64,000 nt of DNA. Source: Panorpa germanica. Taxonomy: Eukaryota; Arthropoda; Insecta; Mecoptera; Panorpidae. Where the stretch lies: contig OY783209.1 in NCBI GenBank assembly GCA_963678705.1, forward strand, positions 4,836,001 through 4,900,000. The letters run 5' to 3'. The translations under genes were made by a program, and so were the position numbers. Position 1 is the first letter of the stretch; each line of letters opens with the position of its first letter. Below the pieces are notes generated by a model, which saw only the letters and a program-made list of their open reading frames with translations, was not told the DNA's origin and searched no databases. Shown piece after piece: positions 12,501 to 27,500 of this stretch.

Positions 12501-15500
12501 TAGTTCTGATCCAGGAAAGAAACCCAAGTTGTAACAGCCATCTATACGCCAGTGTTCTAAGTACTACCTAGTATTATTTATTTATTTATGTATGTATTTA
12601 GTGATGGCTATTTTTAAATAATTGCAAACCTATTGATATTATTGCAATTTCAACAGTTGCAGTGGTTTCACAATGAAATAACTATGCAATGGTATCATAT
12701 TTGATTATTCTGAAACCATGGTTGCTTTAGTTAAGATTTAAACCAAATAAATATAATAACATGAATTTCATTTTTGAAAGAACAAAGTCGTTTTTACTTA
12801 TTTTAAGTTAGTTACTTAGTTTAAAACAATATATTTTCTACATTAGTTTATCCAAAACTATCAGCAGACCATTCCATCTATCGTATTCTTTTATAATAGA
12901 CAATTCCAATCAGTGTTCGTACAGAATATCCATCTTTAAAAATGTCAACTGCCGCCATTTTGATTCCTATATTTGCAATAGACAATCGATTGCATTGTAT
13001 TTCAGAATAGCACTGAATAAAGCGATTGCTGCAAATTTTTCAGTGACATAACAATTAATAATTACATTACTCGTATATTACATTTAAATTCCAATAGCAA
13101 TATATGAGAAGACAGATTAAAACCAGTATTAAGTTGAACAGCTAATGCGCTAATGGTATTAGCGGTGATCAGCGAACTGGAAATAATTCCAATGTCGTTA
13201 CTGTTTGAGGGTAGTCTAATTTCTAATAAACTATCCAGTTCTATGCGCTTTATATTATCTGTATGAAGCGATGAAACCTAAAGTGGTGTAAGTCAAGATA
13301 CTTTTATTTAGCAAAAGAAAATGTTTTACTAAAAAAAAGTTGTAAGAAATTTACCGTTATTTTCTTCTTATCTAATATCTTTTAGCCTGCACAACAGATG
13401 GCTGTTATGTCTGCTCAGAAGTTTTAAATATTGTTGGATTAATAAGATGGATGCATTCTTGGAATCTTGGTTTTAGAAGAGGTCATCTTTTTTAAAAAAA
13501 TAAAGCTATATTATTATATAGAAAGTTTTTTACTTTTAGATAATATTAGTTGCAGATTTGGACACAATTTTTATAGTAATTAAACTTCTTTCAGCTATCC
13601 TCATTCCTTTATCACACTCTAATAGTAGTCCAACATGTGTTCACATTTATAGTGAATCCATTTCATTTTAAATCTGGTTGCTTCTGGACATTGATTTTCC
13701 TTTCCATGATACATTTGTAAACTTTTGAAGCCTCCTCGAACAATTTTTGTGAGGAGAAAAGATTTCTTTTTCTGGAATTTGTTGTGATGGAATACTAATC
13801 TTCTTGCGCAAAAAATAATCATACCTCGAGGGTGTATCTCAAAGAAGGCGACTCTGAATCAGTGGTTGAAATAATAATGCCATTTATGAGGAAATTTATG
13901 AGTTATGAGTTCTACCACCCTTCTAACTTATAAAACTGAATATAGTGATTTTTGCCTTCAAAACTTCTGAACTAATATAAGAACCGACAGAACCGAACTT
14001 GTAGTTAAGGTTATAGCATAAATTCAGGCTAAATGGCACTAACTTGACTTACACTACTTTGGTTTTCACCGCCTCATATGTCTATCTATAATATGCAGTA
14101 CATCATTTACACGCTAGAATGCGCTACTTGAATATAATTTGAATATTGTTCAAAAACCATGGTCTGTCATTCAGATTAATATTGCTACATACTTGTAAAA
14201 AGATATTAACGTTTATTTGATATGCGTTTAACAGGATTATGGAATGAATCTAGATTATGAAATAAGCTGACTTAATACAGAAATGATTTTTAAAATATAT
14301 AATAACTTGTAAATAACTTAAATCTCATTGCGTCATGTTCTGTATATGATATTGGAGTAACAGGGCCAACCTTATGGGCACCCGATAAGACATACCCAGT
14401 CAACATCTGATCAACGTAACTCGATAGCATAGACTTCTCTTGCATGACCTAATCATATCAATATATTGTCATATAATAATTTTAATTCATATCCAATAAC
14501 GTCAATTGAAGCCGTTCAAACAAATACCAATGCATAATACATAGGCCGTGTGATAATATCGATCGATGACTCGAAGACTGGATGCAACATTCCCATTTCT
14601 CTTACTTAGTTATACGTAGCTATTAAGCATTCTGACTTATGAACTTTGAACGTAGAAAAAACAATGTCGTCAGTCAGAGAGTTGCTATTATAAAATGAAC
14701 AAACTAAAACTACTCGTACTTATAGCAAACGACAAAGCCAATTACGTTGGTGCACTGCGGAACAGTCAACTAACCTAATGATGCAGTACTGCACAAACTA
14801 TGGGCTGTGTTTTTGTAAATTCCCGCATGGTGGCGACAGCGCTGGGATCGCAATATTGATCATGAATAACCTAATTTTGAACAGTGTTGTATAGATATCT
14901 GGAACAACAGTCAATCTATAATTTTCTTTTAACTTTTAACAATTTAAGGATCTTTCAAGAACAGGTATCATTTTAAATCAACTGAAAAACATAATATATG
15001 TCAAAGGTCAGTGCTCTAACGGTTGTATGTTGACAGTTAAAAAATGGCGCGAAATTTAAAATGACACCTCTTGATATAGCATATGATCGCATCAGCGAAA
15101 TATACGAGAAAATAAATTTCTTGAAAAATCCAAAAATTGTCACAGATGATGTAGCTATTTAAAATTAGAAATTTGATTTTTGAAATGCAAATAAGATTAA
15201 TTCTAATAAATCAATTAAATATTGTATTTTGCCATCACTGACATACACAATGTGACCTCTTATAATCTAATACGAACCTATAACTGACCTTACAATGTAG
15301 GTCGCACCACGTGGTATGGTCACATGATTAAATGGAACTGACACTAAAAAAGTGCACGACGCGACATGAACCCTATAACGGACAATCTAGAAAAATATAT
15401 ATCGATGAAAAAATACTTTTACGATTATTTTTTTCTTAAATTGTCTTTCAATTATTGTATACGAGGTGTGTTCTTAAAGTAAGGGGAATTTGTAATTTGA

Positions 15501-18500
15501 AAAGACAAGCGGTAATTATTTTCAAGAAATCTGTAAATTGGCCCACTTTAGTAACTCATTGTCTCTGTTGTTTTTTCTATTTGCCATTGCCAGTTACATA
15601 TTATATATTTATTATATCAATTGTGAGGTTTCGGCTTTACAATCTACATTATTATATTTGTTAATGCTTTTCATATAAATTCAAAGTTAAAACTAAACTT
15701 AAACTATTCTAGACTATTACTACTTCGAATAGTACTTTCTGTTCCTTTTTTTCTTGATTCTCTCTCTTCATGACCCCTACTCCTCCTTTATTCACACCGT
15801 TTCCTGCTTCTCCTTCCTTATTGCCTGTATCTTTATCTATCACCTCTCCTTCCTTGTCTCCTCTCGACAAACCCTCTATTATCTTTTCACTATCCTTCCT
15901 GCCTTCTCTCTTCGTTTTCACTTCTCCACTTATGTCTATTACAGGCATAAACACTCTATCTTTACTATTTCCTCTTGACTCTCTTACTTTACTATTTTAC
16001 CATTTCCAGTTACATTTTATAATCAAACCCGCTAGCATGTAAATTATAAGTCTTGACAGTTCAAGAATAACATTGACTCAACAGCAATCACCACCATAAA
16101 CTTTACATATATCTCTTGGCTAAGTAAAGTAAGCAAAACATGTTAAAACATAGTACTAACTTGTTGTAAAAAATGAAATTACTTTACTTGCGAAAATCTT
16201 TCCCGCAAAGTGTTACGACTACTGTAAGAAGGAAAGGTAGAATAAGGCCTGTCGCAGTATGGGACCGTATTTAAGCGAATTTCTGCCGGACGTATACGGG
16301 CTACGCTTTACCTATCCGAACCATGTAAATGTAATGAGATCGCTCTGGAGCTCTCAGACTGCACGCTACAAAGCCGTCCGAATACGGGCGGCACTACCTC
16401 GCACAGTAGAACCGAATAAAGGCGAATTTTATCCAAGCGTTACCACTACTACAACGATACCCTATATGAACCTTTGTAAATGCAAAAAGCCGCGTCAGAC
16501 TGGAGGGGATACCTAAGATCGCCTTTTGTTACGCTGCAATACGGGTCAAATGAAATCTATCGGCGACATGGGTATGTTCTGCATGCAGCTTATGTTTGTA
16601 TTTCAGTGAATCATGGGCACGGATGCCCATACCAATAGGATAGAACTAAATTTAAATTCACGCCCACCAGAACTCAGATATATAATAAATGCTAAAGTCC
16701 CTTTAATACCAGTAGTGTATCGATAAAAATTAAAGTTAAAGTTTGCTCTCATGATAAATTATATAACTGTTAAAGAACTCCAATACACCCCCTAATACAC
16801 GACTACAGACATCTGTGACACACATAGGCGGTTAGCTCATTCAAACCGCCGATTTACGTCCGAATACGCCGTCGCTTAAATACGGTCCCATACTGAGACA
16901 GGCCTAACCTTCTCGGGTTTCCCACTTCTGATCTAGTATGTATAATACTGACATTCACTTCCTCCGAATCCTGATATATTTAACATATAACATCAATTCC
17001 TCACAAATAACAGGTCATTTTAATAATAACAAAATCTCTTGATCTCTTAACGTTATAAACTTATAGTTCAGCACACGATTTTGACATTTTTGCACTTTCT
17101 TTGATACGTCGTATAGTAAAATAACATGCTAATGCTAATATAGACAATATACAATCAATTCCATACAAAGAAACTTAAATAGTAAGCGCCGCACAATGCT
17201 ATTAAGTATTAACTCAATGTTGAGTGAGAATGAGCTACAAAATGTCAAACCGTTTTAATATTTATTTATTGCAATATTGAAATAAATCATAAGGTAATAA
17301 CATTGTTAAAGGTTTGCCATTTATTATATGTCTATGTTTATATTGCTTGATTATATTGCTTATTTTATGTTAACCAAGCTTGAAGCCTTTTTGCTTAATT
17401 CTATAACTTAAGCCACTTAAAATATTAATAGTGTTGCCAGAGAAAGAGATTGTTTAAAATTCATTTTCTGTAAATTAGTGACATTAAAGTAAATTAAAGA
17501 GTTGTGTCAGTAGATCCGTATAGCTATTTAAATGTGAAATTAAATTTTCCTAGCTTATAGAAATGTGACGTCATGTGTGACATTCGAATAACGTATCGTA
17601 AGTGTGAAAACTTATCTTCTTCTTTTAACAAACCTATTCCAAATGGAAGAGATGATAGACTTTCATAAACACTTGGAACGATAGTTAGTATCCCGCTTCA
17701 GAGGGTGTAGAAATGCAAACCGTGACATCAAGTAATTTTGAAAATGTCATATGTATGTCCCTTTAATTTTTCTGTCTTTGACAGCTGATATTTTCTATAA
17801 TATCCAAACGAATTAAAAAATAATTGCATATTTGAGGTCCAAATAACAGACTTTATAATACAATAAAGTTTACAAAACATTAACGCATCATTTACTTAAA
17901 TATTACATAAATGCTACTTTTGCTTTTCCAGATAGAGAATATTTATTACAAACTATAAACGCGAGACTTAAATTTAAGTATAATATTTCATCAGCAGAAG
18001 ATAAATAAGCTTGATAAAATTCAAATGTATGGTATTATATATATTTATAACCTATGTGCGAGTATATTATAAATTGTTTTAGTTCCAATCAATTAGGTTT
18101 CACTATCTCCATCTCTTTCCAGCTTGTTATCTTGTGGAATCCGTTTCGTTCCGTTTTTTATTCTTGATTGAAATAAGAGTAGTATAGCCTGGACACGTGC
18201 TGGCCACAGGTGTGTTGTCGTAGTTTTTGACGCATATAATTAATGTATCACCACTGAATTTTGAATATATTATAATATGATATTTGAACTTTTTTTATAT
18301 ATATAATATACATATATGTTGGGTTATTATATAGGATTATATAGGTTTTTTATGTGAGGAAGTAAATAATTATAATATTAGTGCATGTGGAATTGAGATA
18401 TAAATGTCACTTTCTATGGTTGATTGACGTTTGCAGCTGAGAGGTAAACTGTCGTAACTATAGGTTTTACAGTGGAAAAAAATCATATATACGTGATTCT

Positions 18501-21500
18501 TATCTTTTATATAACTGAGTAGTAGCATGGCCCTGTTCACAAGTATAGCAACAACGGAACGGTGTTGTCCGCTTGAAGCGCTGCGAACGGAATCCCGCAT
18601 GATAGAAACTTCATTAAAACAATGTACAACGTTATTAAGACCAGGCGATTAGTTGCAAAGCTTAGCCCCGAATCTGCCCGAACCGAATGTGAATGCAACA
18701 GAGTTGTTAGTGAGAGAACGCACGTGTTTACGAGTGAGAGAAAAGACACGGCACGGATGAAACTAAACTGGTAGTCGAGCCGTGTTCTGTGACTCTATAG
18801 AACTTTTAACAATAGCATAATAGGTGATTTTATTGTATCGTATTTTCAATAGTATTCGTGCACATCTATGTACATGATGTCATCATCAAAAGCATGCAAC
18901 CAACCATACTCTGCGACCGAGAAATAGACTCGCTGCAAACGTACGCAAAATCAGTTTGAAATCAGTTTAGTTACGTTTGTGTCGTGTGTTTTCTCGACAC
19001 GTATACACGTTCGTTCTCTCACTAAGAACACAGTTCCATTCTCATTCGGTTCGGGCAGCTAGACTGTCTTAAAACAGTATGTGTTCAATGTGCGTCAAGC
19101 CTAATTATATTATACAATTGTTTTATCATCGATCAACATATTTATGCAAATTTATTCAATAAAATTCGAAATCAGTTTAAGTGCAAATAAACTTAAGGTA
19201 TTTTTTAAGACTTTCTATTATTTAATGATATAATTAAATGTGCTTTATTACTTTAAATAGGTTTTATAATTAAACAAATAGTAGCTATTACAAAATAGGA
19301 ATGTTAGTCTCAAATAAACAGCGTTAAATGTAAATATAAGTTGTTGCATTCGTCGTATTTGAATTAGTGTCCTAATTAACAAACGAAAATTGATTGACTA
19401 TTTAAAAGGAGTGCAATATGCCGTTTGTTGGTTCTTGGGAAATTAGTCTTTCATTTTAAGTTTTAATTTATTTAAGAAATTGAAATGGGGATGTGCAAAA
19501 AATACAAATTTACGGTGTGTCAAATGTCAATATGGTGAAGAAGGAACTTTGGATAATATTATATTTGAATGCATAAATTATAGTTTAGAAATATCAAAAT
19601 TCAATAGTGATATATTAGATGTGATTAAAACTTTTTCTGTTAATACTAAATTTTTGGTAAGTGATTCAAAATTAATGAATGAATTATTTAAATATTTAGA
19701 AATTTGTAAAATATAAAATGTGAAATATGTATAAAAAATGTTTGATGGTGGCTATGACGAATAAAAGCCAAGGAAAATAAATAAATTAAAAAAAAAAAAT
19801 ACAAATGTACGAGGTTTGATCAGATCAAAAACTTCTCTTCCTATACGGCTAAAAATTTGCATATGCATAATGCAGATAGTGGCCCGAACATAAGAAATAA
19901 AACTAGGTTCAGTCGACATGTAAAAAAACAGTTTTTTTCGCATAATCATAAAATGTTACAACACTTTCCTAATATGCTCGAATTTATGTTTTTATGATTT
20001 AATTCATAAAGTTGTGGGAGCCTTAATTACCGGCGGTATTCAGTAGTGAGTGAGTGATATTTACTTAAGTAATTATACCTTCATTGTAATGTAATGCCCT
20101 AACTCAATTTACTTCTGCTAATTATCTCGTGTGGGAGATTTTAATTATTGTTATTGTTTGTTCCTGTTTTTGGAATGAACATTCTTTTGTATTTCATTTT
20201 TCTTTATTAGACTTCTACTTATACATAAGATGCGTGAGTGTTTCTTCTCAAAGAGAATATTAATTATAGGTTATAAGGTTAGGCACATACTAATTATTAG
20301 CTGTCTTAGTTATTAGTTTAAGAGAAAGGTGTAAATGAGAAGCCGCTAGGGACAACGAATGGACAAAAGATCATAAATTATATATTGCACATTTCTAACT
20401 TAGAGAAGATTGTTTAATAAATTGTTTCTGTCACCTAAAGAGAAACATTGAATATATTCATTAATTAAGAGAGTCTAGTGTTAGATATTGAAAGTAGTAG
20501 GAAGATGTTATTAGAAAAAGCCTCTCTAAAACGCGGTTAAATGGGTTACACGTTATTATAATTATTATTTAGTTTGGTTAACTATGCTTTCTTACAATTT
20601 GTTGTTAGTTTAAGGATTTAATATTTAGTAGGTAATATTTCCAGGTAGAATTTAAGCAAATATTAAACCGTACATAGAAATTGCAAGATTTAATATGAAT
20701 CAGACTAAAATTAACCATATCTAGAGATAATTATTGGATTTATTTCGTTAAACATAATTGTAAGGATAAAAGTTATGTGTCATCCGAATTAGTGATTAAT
20801 TTTAAGTGGAAAGAATTTCCAATACGGTATAAAAACATAGCGATCTTTGAATCGCTCTCTTTTTGTAAGATTTTCTGTCATACAGTAAAAAAGTGTTTCA
20901 GTAGCCTGTACAGGTAATCTGCTCAGATAGACCTGTCAGGTGAGTTGATACATATTAATGTAAGGCCACCTACTTTGACTAACCTCTAGAACAAATTTCT
21001 GTTCATATAAGATAATATATTCATTGCTAATTAAAAAAAAAAAAAAAAACAAACACGTCTAACCGATTATAAATTACGACTTCCTTACAAGTAATCATTT
21101 ATGCCTTTCATCATCTATATCATGACAGGTAAAGAGCAGCCTTAATTAAACTGTGTGTTCAGTTATTGTTTTAAATAATTCTCACGATACATTTAATCAA
21201 AATTAATCTATGTTTTTAAATAAATATAAATTTAGAGAAAGTAAAAAGAAAATTTTAAATATACAACATATTACTAACAACACTACAGAAAACATATTAC
21301 ACACTTTGGATGAAGTATTGCAATACCATGTAGTGCAGGGGTTACCAACGTACTGCGTGAGGGCTTGATAGAGATAGTGTAGAAAATATACAACAATAAA
21401 TATCATGCTTTTTTGAGAAGTGTAAGAAAATGAAAATGATCGCAAGGTTTAGACTGGGGAACGAAGAAAGAGGGAGAGAAAACTTGCAGAATGTGCTCAA

Positions 21501-24500
21501 GGTACTTGTCGTACAGACAATGCTGTAGTATGCTTGAGGAATATAGGCAGATATTTAAAAGCAGGGAAAGTTTGAAAAACCTTATTGACTTTATCAATAA
21601 AACTAATTTAACCTCTTTAGTTTAAGTATCCATACTCGTGCCTATAAGTTGTAAATTATGTTTTATAAATGTATATATTGTATTAAGTGTTAATAGCTGT
21701 TGAAAGTTGATGCACTCAAAAAAATATAAAAGAAAAAGATAGATAAGGAAGATAGATTCTAACTGTAAATAAAATTTTGATTAGAAATTATAATAAGTTT
21801 AGTTTAAATAAAATTAAACAGAACGTAGATTGTAAAATCGGATGGCGAAACAATTATAAAAAATAGAGGTTTTAAAGCAAATGCTTTTAACGTTTGTTTT
21901 GTCGGTAATTTGGGCTTACCTTAGGTTTAGCGATGTATCTTTCACTAAGAACTGGATACAGTAAAAGATTCTATATTACATCACTCAATAACTTCGTGAG
22001 ATAACATATAGATGGCACCACTATTGACAAATCCATATGATTTATAGATAGCAGTAACCTTTACACGATATGTGTTAAAATTTCATAACATTCCGACCAT
22101 TAGTTTATTAGTAACAGTGGTTTTAGTGACACTACTTTTGTAATTTTCAAAACAATGAAAAAATCTCAATTTCATGTGTTGATAAAGTATTGTGTTTTAA
22201 TACAAATAAATATAAATACGGTACAAATATGTTGACCACCTCTGTCACAGAGTGTCCGGACATACCATTTAAACTCCTATTTGCCGAGAGCAAGAACATG
22301 CATAGATTTAAGATCTTAACATGTTCAAATATGTGAAGTAACATTTAAAAACATTGTTTAACTTTTCACTTAATTTTTTTTATATATAAATATTTATTAA
22401 GCTTGGTTATTCGAATAGAATGAGATCGAACAAGATCAATAGCGGATGTTTGTAGATGTTTGTAAATGTGTGTGTGTAGCGGAATGTTTGAATGCTTTCC
22501 GTCACGTATAGTGACTAATGATACGTATTCCTCTTATAAATGTAACACATTTATACTAAGACTAAGCATATTTCTGTGAAATGTTACAGGTAAATACTCG
22601 TCAGGGAATGAGTAAGATTTGATATTGATAGATAGTATTAGTAAACAGGAAATGAAGGTCCATAGAGATCAATTTATACTAGGTTAGGAATAAGCTTCCT
22701 GGTACCGTTGGGATGGGTTATCCATAAACTACGTCACACAAATTTCATGATTTAAGATAAATTATTTTGAATTTTGGAAAAACTTTGTAGACGGTTTTTG
22801 TACCATATCTTTTAATCTGTAGAGAGTAGAATGTTGAAATTTTGCATATGTATCTCGCTAACAATTTTGAAAATATTTCAATTTCAACATGTGCAAGAAA
22901 AGCTTTGAGAAAATTAAGGGATTCCGGGACGAAATTTTGGGGAAAGTTGAAATTTTGTATTGTGTCATAATTGTGTATTGTATAAATAAAGGGAAAAAAA
23001 TGTAAATAAGTTTTTGCCGAGAGTAAAAATTGTGTTAGAGAGTTGAAATTTTGTATAAAGGCTACTTTTAATACTTACTTTACAAATCGAAAAAAATATT
23101 TCTAAATTTTGAAAACAAGTTTATGAAATAACGCATAAATTTTGAAAATTGAAAATATTTTTTATTTTGTTATTGTTATAATTATATTTCAGCCAAATAT
23201 TTGAATTTAAAAATTGAATTAAATAAAATGGGCTAGTGTCCTATGTCTTAATTTCTATAAAAGTGTACTATATATTGATAAAGTTGGTTACTAGAATCTC
23301 AAACGTCAAATTATTTTTTGACCTAACACCTTATATTTCAGGAGATATTAACAATTAAATAAGTCATTTTGTTTCTTTAATTTTTAAAGGGATTCAACGT
23401 TATAGAACATTTCTAGACATGTGACTCTCTTCTATACAACAGAGCGTAGAAGAGATAGGATATTCAACACAGAACTCTTGTCCATAGAAAAAATAATTGA
23501 CCTACTATTAATAGTATATATTACTAGTCATAAATATGACCGAAATTTGTGGCGCTAAATCTACTATTCGAATTTTTATTGCCATGTCTTCCTCAACATT
23601 TAAATATTTATTAAAATAAAAACGCTAATATATATTTATTAACATCAATTTCAATCAACAATTGAAAAATCGACCCCTAAAAAATGAGTACACACGCCCA
23701 TATACACAAAACAGACCCTGCTTTCAGACGGGTTAAGCGCTAGTTTTATAAATTTAAATTAAATATACAAAACAAACGTCTCTTTGCTAGATTTATATTA
23801 TATGGTAGTTTGCAAAATTAGAAAGAGGCAAAAACTAATAACACAAATAACAAAGCTGACATGAATACCCCTATTAAAAAGAAACTACAATGTTTTATAA
23901 TTATATTCTCATATAAACTTAAAAACCATGTCATTAATGAACACAAATGAACAAATTACATATAAATAAATAAACATCATGTATTTAAAGTTGCAACACA
24001 TGTAGACGTATAATTAAAAAGATATACTCGTAGTTCACGACAACGTGAACATAAAAAGAGTTTTGTAAAAGTAATAAAACTTTAATAACATATTATTAAA
24101 CAGATTCCTGTTGCATATAAATCATACAACATATAAATAATACAAAAACTTCACTCCCACAATTATTAAAATAACTTATCATTTTATATATAAACATAAT
24201 ATGGTATTTTACATAAATTGAATATAAATTTTTATAATAAAAGTAATATAATTATGAGAAACGAAGTAAAAAATATGCTGAGCGAAAGTTTTATAAAGAT
24301 ATTTGTATTTTTCTAATGTTATCTAAGATTACTTTGAGATAAATGTGATCTCAACACTACACTATTATCTTACTTGCAACTCACTGACTAGTGTGATATT
24401 CATGATATCTTGAAAAATATATGAAACTATCTGAGAAATGCATCAAACATCAAAGTTTAATTTCGGAATACTATCAAAATTTGTAAAAAAAATATATATA

Positions 24501-27500
24501 AAAGGACTCAGAAAATAAGACCAGTTAGGTCATTTTAAAGGTATTTCAATAAGAGGTGTTATTTTAAATCAACAGAAAAACGTAATATTTTCATGAAAAA
24601 TGGTGATATTTTTATTTTAATCCAAAGAACAAACTCTGAGGTTAGTAATGGACCACAATATCTACCAAATGTCACCGCAATGATGGTTGTATGTTGACAG
24701 AAATGGTGCAAAGTTTAAAATGACACTTCTTGCTGAAAACCACTATATACAGCAACGAAAATGATAATACATGGAAGGATATTATAAGGATATTATAAGG
24801 AAGGATATTATAAGACTTTTGGGGCTTAAAATTGAAAAATCAGAGAGATGAACGAATTTTAAACATCGATGTCGAACATCGAATTCATAACAATTATAAA
24901 ACATCGATGTTTCTTTTTCACATCACTAATAAACACTCCTACAATTAAGTAAAGTTCAGGAGCATAATACTAGTAAGGTTATCGTTTGTTCTATTTTCTA
25001 ATTTTTTTATTGTTATACATTATATTATACGATATGTACAATATAAGTTTTTTTACATTTCTCTTCATTATTATTAATGTTAAAACAATCCTACAATGTA
25101 TAATTAATTTAATTAAATACATTATTTTAATTACAATATTTATGTCAAATTAAACCGTGGGAAGGAGTTCAGCATTCTTTTTGCAAGTTATAAGACTAAT
25201 TTATTTTAATATTTATATGTTCTAGAATATAATATGAAGCGCGGTGTTTGTTTTTGTCAAGTTAATGTAAGCGTTCACTAGTTCGCACGGAAGATATTTG
25301 ATTTATTGTGTAATGTTGAGGAGAAGTGAAGTGGAAGTAAGCGTATACAGGGGTATTACTGTCAGTATCGTCATCATTTCAACGGTGATTGCTTTAAAAA
25401 GAACTCAACCAGGAAGCAAATCTTTACCTATCTCAGTTGTTTGGTCTGAGTAATTTCTTTAGATGTTCCGACTTAGGATTGAAACATTTTTGTTCCATAA
25501 AAATACTACCTAATTTTAAATAGCATAAGTAAGTGTTTTATTAGTGTCGCACGTTTATGTCGCACTAGTCTGTTACACATTTAGAAAATATAATACAAAC
25601 ATTCATAAATATGTAACGTTGACCTTTCTCATTATCTGTAGATGAATCATTTAGCTGAACTAGATGTTAAATACTTCTCATTTATATTTCAATAACCCTT
25701 CAAGCTTTTCATTATGTTTTTCCCCATTTTCTATCAACCAGAATATATGCAATGTAGACATCGGTACAAGTGGTGTTTTATCGATTTAGTTTTCCACGAA
25801 ACATATTACGTTTTCGTGTTTATACAACCTCGGGCACAACCAACGTTTAATGGAAAATGTGGAAAACCTCAAACTCCTCATCAATGTCATCAACCACATT
25901 GTAAATTCGAAGGACTTTTGTATTTGTGTTGTGTTTAACACATGAACGATTTAAATATTTGTTAATTGTAGAAGGTTCATTCTTAATACGCTATGTTAAT
26001 AAACAATCTAAAAAGCTTTTTAATTTATATGTTTTTAACAATCGAAACAAAGCAAATATTATTTAGTTCTATTTGAAAATTATTTTTTTTTTTTTTTCAA
26101 AATTTTCTTATTTTAATTAAAAATTAAATTGCCCTGTTTATCGGGGTGTTAATACTAATGGGGGTGTGAAATGTCACTCAATATGGAGACCTCTTTTTAG
26201 CTCCTAATCAAAATCAATTGATCTTTTTTTAGTACCCATGCAAAATAAATTACATCTAGACATAATTGCCTTCTTGCCTATCAGAAATTCTTTAACTTTC
26301 TTTTTTAGTTAACAGGCGATTTCAATTGTAACTAGTCATACTCAAACCGAATTTTTAAAGGCCTGTAATGAGATCCCTTCCCCCTGCCGCTCAATACGTT
26401 TCTGTAGAGGAATAAAAAACAGTTAGACCATAAAAAGATTGCCCCGATTCAAAATATTAATCTTTTGAGTTTTTCGCTGTTTTAATATATTAATTGAAAA
26501 AACAGGGGTGTCACATTTTCTGTCCCCACGTCCATCTAGCGTTTGCATTAACAAATTAATTAATTAATTAAATTTGAATATTGAACATACTTTTTATTTC
26601 TAGGAAATGAACAAGTTATATTTAAGATTGAAATTACACTCTGTTAAAAATTATATTTAAATCAAATATTTTAATTTAATAATGAAATTACGAATTATTT
26701 TCTTAAATGCAGGTGCAAACTGCAAGTAAATAATATTTTTCTTTTGTATATTAGTTGAACCAGTCTGTAAAATACAGAGTTCATTAATATTGTGTTTTTA
26801 AATAAATCTATTTATTATGACTGGTTCCAAAGCATGTACTTTGTTATATCAACAAACTTAACCACTTAAAATATTTGCAAACATGATTCAAATCCGTAGC
26901 CGTCATAACTACAGGCCTGGCGTCGTCGTCGCCGGCTTACATACTCTATATTATATACCTACATATATCAGCAGCGCATATATAAAACAAGACTTGGTGA
27001 ACTGTACCGTGCTACTAAAGTTAAGTTATCGATTGCTTGAATTTCAATGTTAAATCGTTATATATGTTATAGATACGTTTATAGGATGAACGCAAGGGAA
27101 AAGAAAAACTCTTTCCGTCCTGCATTATTCAATAGAATATACTAGTCGATCTGAGAAGAACAATTGATGATTTTTACTGTTTGATATCACCGTAAAATAA
27201 GTCACAATTTTATATTTTATAATTAAATCTATCGTAACTGTAAATCAATTGGCTAAAATGGTTAAAAAATACTCGAGAACATGAATCAATTTCTTTCAAG
27301 TGTGTAGCTACTACATATTGTGTAAACTTTTAATTTCTGTTGTACAGGATTTTATTCCCTAGTAATTGTGTTACTTAAATACTACAAGTAGGCTCAGGTC
27401 GAGATAAACCATGCTTGCAGTTGAATTTAAGACGCTTTTTTAAATTGTACACGTATAATATTATACCAAAGAATAAATTAAGGTTGTTCTGCATAGATGA

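Noticed and set aside
25714..25938. Plus-strand 74-codon ORF with a Cys/His-rich end ([18 protein letters not shown]).
   Set aside because: The spacing fits no zinc-finger class I know, there is no neighbouring exon or promoter evidence, and the first half is Phe/Tyr-rich as expected of AT-rich noncoding DNA.
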